Assembly: GCA_964423195.1 (NCBI GenBank)
Contig: CAYRDY010000087.1
Span: 1-8,557, forward strand
Reading direction: 5' to 3'
DNA length: 8,557 nt
Origin: CAKRHR01 sp964423195
Lineage (GTDB): Bacteria > Bacillota > Clostridia > Lachnospirales > Lachnospiraceae
Part shown: one piece after another, positions 6,608 through 8,557 of the stretch
How the letters are laid out: every line of letters starts with the position of its first letter
Position numbering within the stretch: position 1 is the first letter of the stretch
Translations under genes and position numbers: made by a program
The notes under the pieces: model-generated
The model's input: only the letters and a program-made list of their open reading frames with translations
The model's database searches: none
Told to the model about the DNA's origin: nothing

Positions 6608-6647
6608 GACCGCCTGGTCGAAAATTGTGTATTTAAGGAGAATGAAG

Positions 6648-8557
6648 ATGCGAAACATCAATTTGGATGAGGGCTGGAGTTTCAGGTACGGCTCAGGCGT
6701 CAGGATGCCGGTGGCGGGTCCGGGCGAGGACCGGACGGTGAATCTTCCGCATGATTATATGATTGAGCAGGAGGTCTCCCCTGACGCGCCTGCAGGAGGC
6801 GCGATGGGATACTACACCGGCGCCGTGGCGAGTTATGAGAAGCGTGTCATGATTTTGCGGGAGTGGGAGGACGAGCAGGTCACGCTCCGGTTTGACGGGG
6901 TGATGATGAATGCCGTCCTGTCGGTCAACGGCAACCGTGTGTTGACCCAGCACTACGGCTACGCGCCGTTTGAGGCGGATATCACGCCCTACATCTATTA
7001 TGGGAGAGAAAATCTTGTGAGCATAACCGTCAATCCGAGCATGCAGCCCAATTCCCGATGGTATACCGGCGCCGGTATTTTCCGATCGGTGACGCTGACA
7101 CACAGGCCGATGCTCCACATCGCGGGAGACGGCATTTACGCCTACACAAAATCCATTGAGTATGACGGAGACGGCTGTCCGGAGACGGCTATTCTGGCTG
7201 TACAGGTGGAGGTCGAAAACCTGACCCTGAAAAATCAGATGGCGCAGGTGGAGGTCAGCCTGAGTGCGGAGGGCAGCGGCGAGGCTTTACTTTGCCGCAG
7301 CGCGGTGATTCAGGTCAACCCGCAGAAGGCAGAGACGGCGTACCTGACGATGACCGTGGATCACCCGCTGCTCTGGTCAGCCGAGGCACCAAACCTGTAT
7401 CAGCTGCGCGCCAGCGTGACGGAACAGGGACAGTATAAGACAAGGCGCCTGGACACCGAGGGCGGCACTGTGGATGCGGATGAGATTCTGTTCGGCATTC
7501 GCACGGTGACGGCGGATGTGCGGCACGGGCTTCGCGTCAACGGGCGCACGGTCAAATTAAAGGGCGGCTGTCTACACCACGATAACGGGCTGCTCGGCGC
7601 TGTTTCCCTCTATGACGCGGAGTACCGCAAGTTAAAGAAACTGAAAGACCTCGGCTTCAATGCCGTGCGGACGACCCATAACCCGCCGTCGAAGGTATTT
7701 CTGGACGCCTGCGACCGTCTCGGCATCTATGTGTTTGACGAGGCCTTTGACTGCTGGGGCATCGCCAAGCAGCCGGGGGATTACAGCATGTTTTTTGACG
7801 CGGACTGGGAGAGGGATCTCGCGGCATTCATCCGGCGGGATCGGAGCCGGGCGTCGGTCATCCTGTGGTCCACCGGCAATGAGATTCCTGAGCGGGGCGG
7901 CCTAAATAACGGCTATACACTGGCCACGCGGCTGGTCCATCTGGTGAAGTCACTGGACGGCAGCCGTCCGGTTTCCAGCGGCATCTGCTCGATGTGGAGC
8001 GGCCTCGACGCGGAGCAGACAGATGAGAATCTGCAAGAATTTGCCCGGATACTGGCCGATGGCACCGGAAATCTCCAGAATTCTGATCCGGGCGTGAATG
8101 ATTTTTCGTGGGAATATTCGACGGAGGCCTTTGTCAACGGCCTGGATGTCGTCGGTTATAATTATATGGAGTATAAATATATGAGGGATCATGAGCTGTT
8201 CCCGGAGCGCGTGATGCTGGGTTCGGAGAATTTTCCGAAGGAAATCGGTTTCCGCTGGCCTCTGGTGGAGCGCCTGCCGTATGTGCTCGGCGATTTCACA
8301 TGGACGGCCTATGATTATATCGGCGAGGCGGGCATCGGCAAGGCCGTATTTGTCGACTCGGAAACGTCGGACGGCGCCGCGGATTTTATGGCGCTGTCAT
8401 CTCATGGGTCTGAGTACCCGTGGCGCCTGGCCAATGACGCGGATTTTGACATCAACGGCCATCTGCTGCCGCAGGGCGCGTACAGAAGCGTCATCTGGGG
8501 CAGCGAGCGCACATGGCTGTTCTCCTATGATCCGGCGAATTTTAGGAAGAGAGAGCT
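6648..8557 (+). CDS. Glycoside hydrolase family 2 (beta-galactosidase/beta-glucuronidase type), 3' end beyond window
   Basis: The frame is open for 636 codons to the window edge. GH2 enzymes remove non-reducing beta-linked sugars by a retaining mechanism. The N-terminal jelly-roll sugar-binding domain (about 1-160) includes LPHDY (33-37) and SRWYTGAGIFR (136-146). An Ig-like domain follows (about 170-290). The TIM-barrel catalytic domain opens with KGGCLHHDNG (305-314) and contains RTTHNPPS (341-348) and FDEAFDCWG (363-371). The acid/base is Glu412 in WSTGNE, and the probable nucleophile is Glu527 in LGSEN. The sequence YPWRLANDADFDINGHLLPQ near the end resembles GH2 proteins that continue into a DUF4982-type domain, so perhaps 150-250 residues are missing. 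ATG codons at 6642 and 6648 are in frame. The second is chosen because AAGGAG (6635-6640) sits seven bases before it but only one base before the first. No signal peptide. It is probably co-transcribed with the esterase gene. Sugar specificity cannot be read from sequence alone. Confidence 0.93.
   Translation, partial: MRNINLDEGWSFRYGSGVRMPVAGPGEDRTVNLPHDYMIEQEVSPDAPAGGAMGYYTGAVASYEKRVMILREWEDEQVTLRFDGVMMNAVLSVNGNRVLTQHYGYAPFEADITPYIYYGRENLVSITVNPSMQPNSRWYTGAGIFRSVTLTHRPMLHIAGDGIYAYTKSIEYDGDGCPETAILAVQVEVENLTLKNQMAQVEVSLSAEGSGEALLCRSAVIQVNPQKAETAYLTMTVDHPLLWSAEAPNLYQLRASVTEQGQYKTRRLDTEGGTVDADEILFGIRTVTADVRHGLRVNGRTVKLKGGCLHHDNGLLGAVSLYDAEYRKLKKLKDLGFNAVRTTHNPPSKVFLDACDRLGIYVFDEAFDCWGIAKQPGDYSMFFDADWERDLAAFIRRDRSRASVILWSTGNEIPERGGLNNGYTLATRLVHLVKSLDGSRPVSSGICSMWSGLDAEQTDENLQEFARILADGTGNLQNSDPGVNDFSWEYSTEAFVNGLDVVGYNYMEYKYMRDHELFPERVMLGSENFPKEIGFRWPLVERLPYVLGDFTWTAYDYIGEAGIGKAVFVDSETSDGAADFMALSSHGSEYPWRLANDADFDINGHLLPQGAYRSVIWGSERTWLFSYDPANFRKRE

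Noticed and set aside
6608..6619. Terminator between esterase and GH2 genes
   Set aside because: GACC/GGTC is a 4-bp stem with no T-run, so it does not separate the two genes.
6642..6644. Upstream in-frame ATG as the GH2 start
   Set aside because: Only one base separates it from the AAGGAG ribosome binding site. The ATG at 6648 has the normal seven-base spacing.
5465..6661. Minus-strand open frames of 159 and 190 codons (5465-5944, 6089-6661)
   Set aside because: They are antisense to the esterase gene, which has clear catalytic motifs. Their sequences show no recognisable domain and are shadows of the real frame.

Overview
The window looks like part of a Gram-positive Clostridia chromosome, most likely a gut Lachnospiraceae-type organism assembled from short reads. 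This is inferred from AGGAGG-type ribosome binding sites, tRNA genes without an encoded CCA, a PhoP/PhoR pair with a Bacillus-like Pho box, and a GH2/esterase pair of the kind common in gut Firmicutes. The run of exactly ten N's suggests a scaffolded draft or metagenome assembly. No transposase, integrase, CRISPR array or phage gene was found.

Layout. Positions 1-1135 (+) hold tyrosyl-tRNA synthetase (tyrS). It is cut at its 5' end by the window edge and interrupted by a 10-N gap at 407-416. The apparent frame change across the gap is best explained as a scaffolding artefact. Positions 1170-1536 (+) form a small tRNA transcription unit: a sigma-A-like promoter, tRNA-Pro(CGG), tRNA-Ala(GGC), an AT-rich inverted repeat and a strong intrinsic terminator. 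Positions 1660-5028 (-) are a three-gene operon converging on the tRNA unit: a PhoB/PhoP-family response regulator, a PhoR-type sensor kinase (4-base ATGA overlap with the regulator gene) and a short Na+/phosphate cotransporter 25 bases further on. Its upstream region (5069-5130) carries two perfect TTTACA repeats 11 bases apart, a likely PhoP box, which suggests phosphate-responsive autoregulation. The transporter ends right after its membrane part and lacks the C-terminal PhoU-like domain found in many long homologues.

Positions 5131-5401 are a 270-base intergenic region with a well-formed promoter for the divergent + strand genes. Positions 5402-6607 encode a cytoplasmic alpha/beta-hydrolase esterase with an extra N-terminal domain (EstA-like). 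Positions 6648-8557 encode a glycoside hydrolase family 2 enzyme (beta-galactosidase/beta-glucuronidase type) that runs off the window. These two genes form an apparent operon, and I infer that they remove acyl groups and non-reducing beta-linked sugars from an imported oligosaccharide or glycoside.

The region is mostly ordinary housekeeping and accessory metabolism. The observations most worth a second look are the Pho box, the shortened transporter within a self-contained phosphate-sensing operon, the assembly gap in tyrS, and the esterase/GH2 pair. I saw no convincing evidence of an undescribed system.
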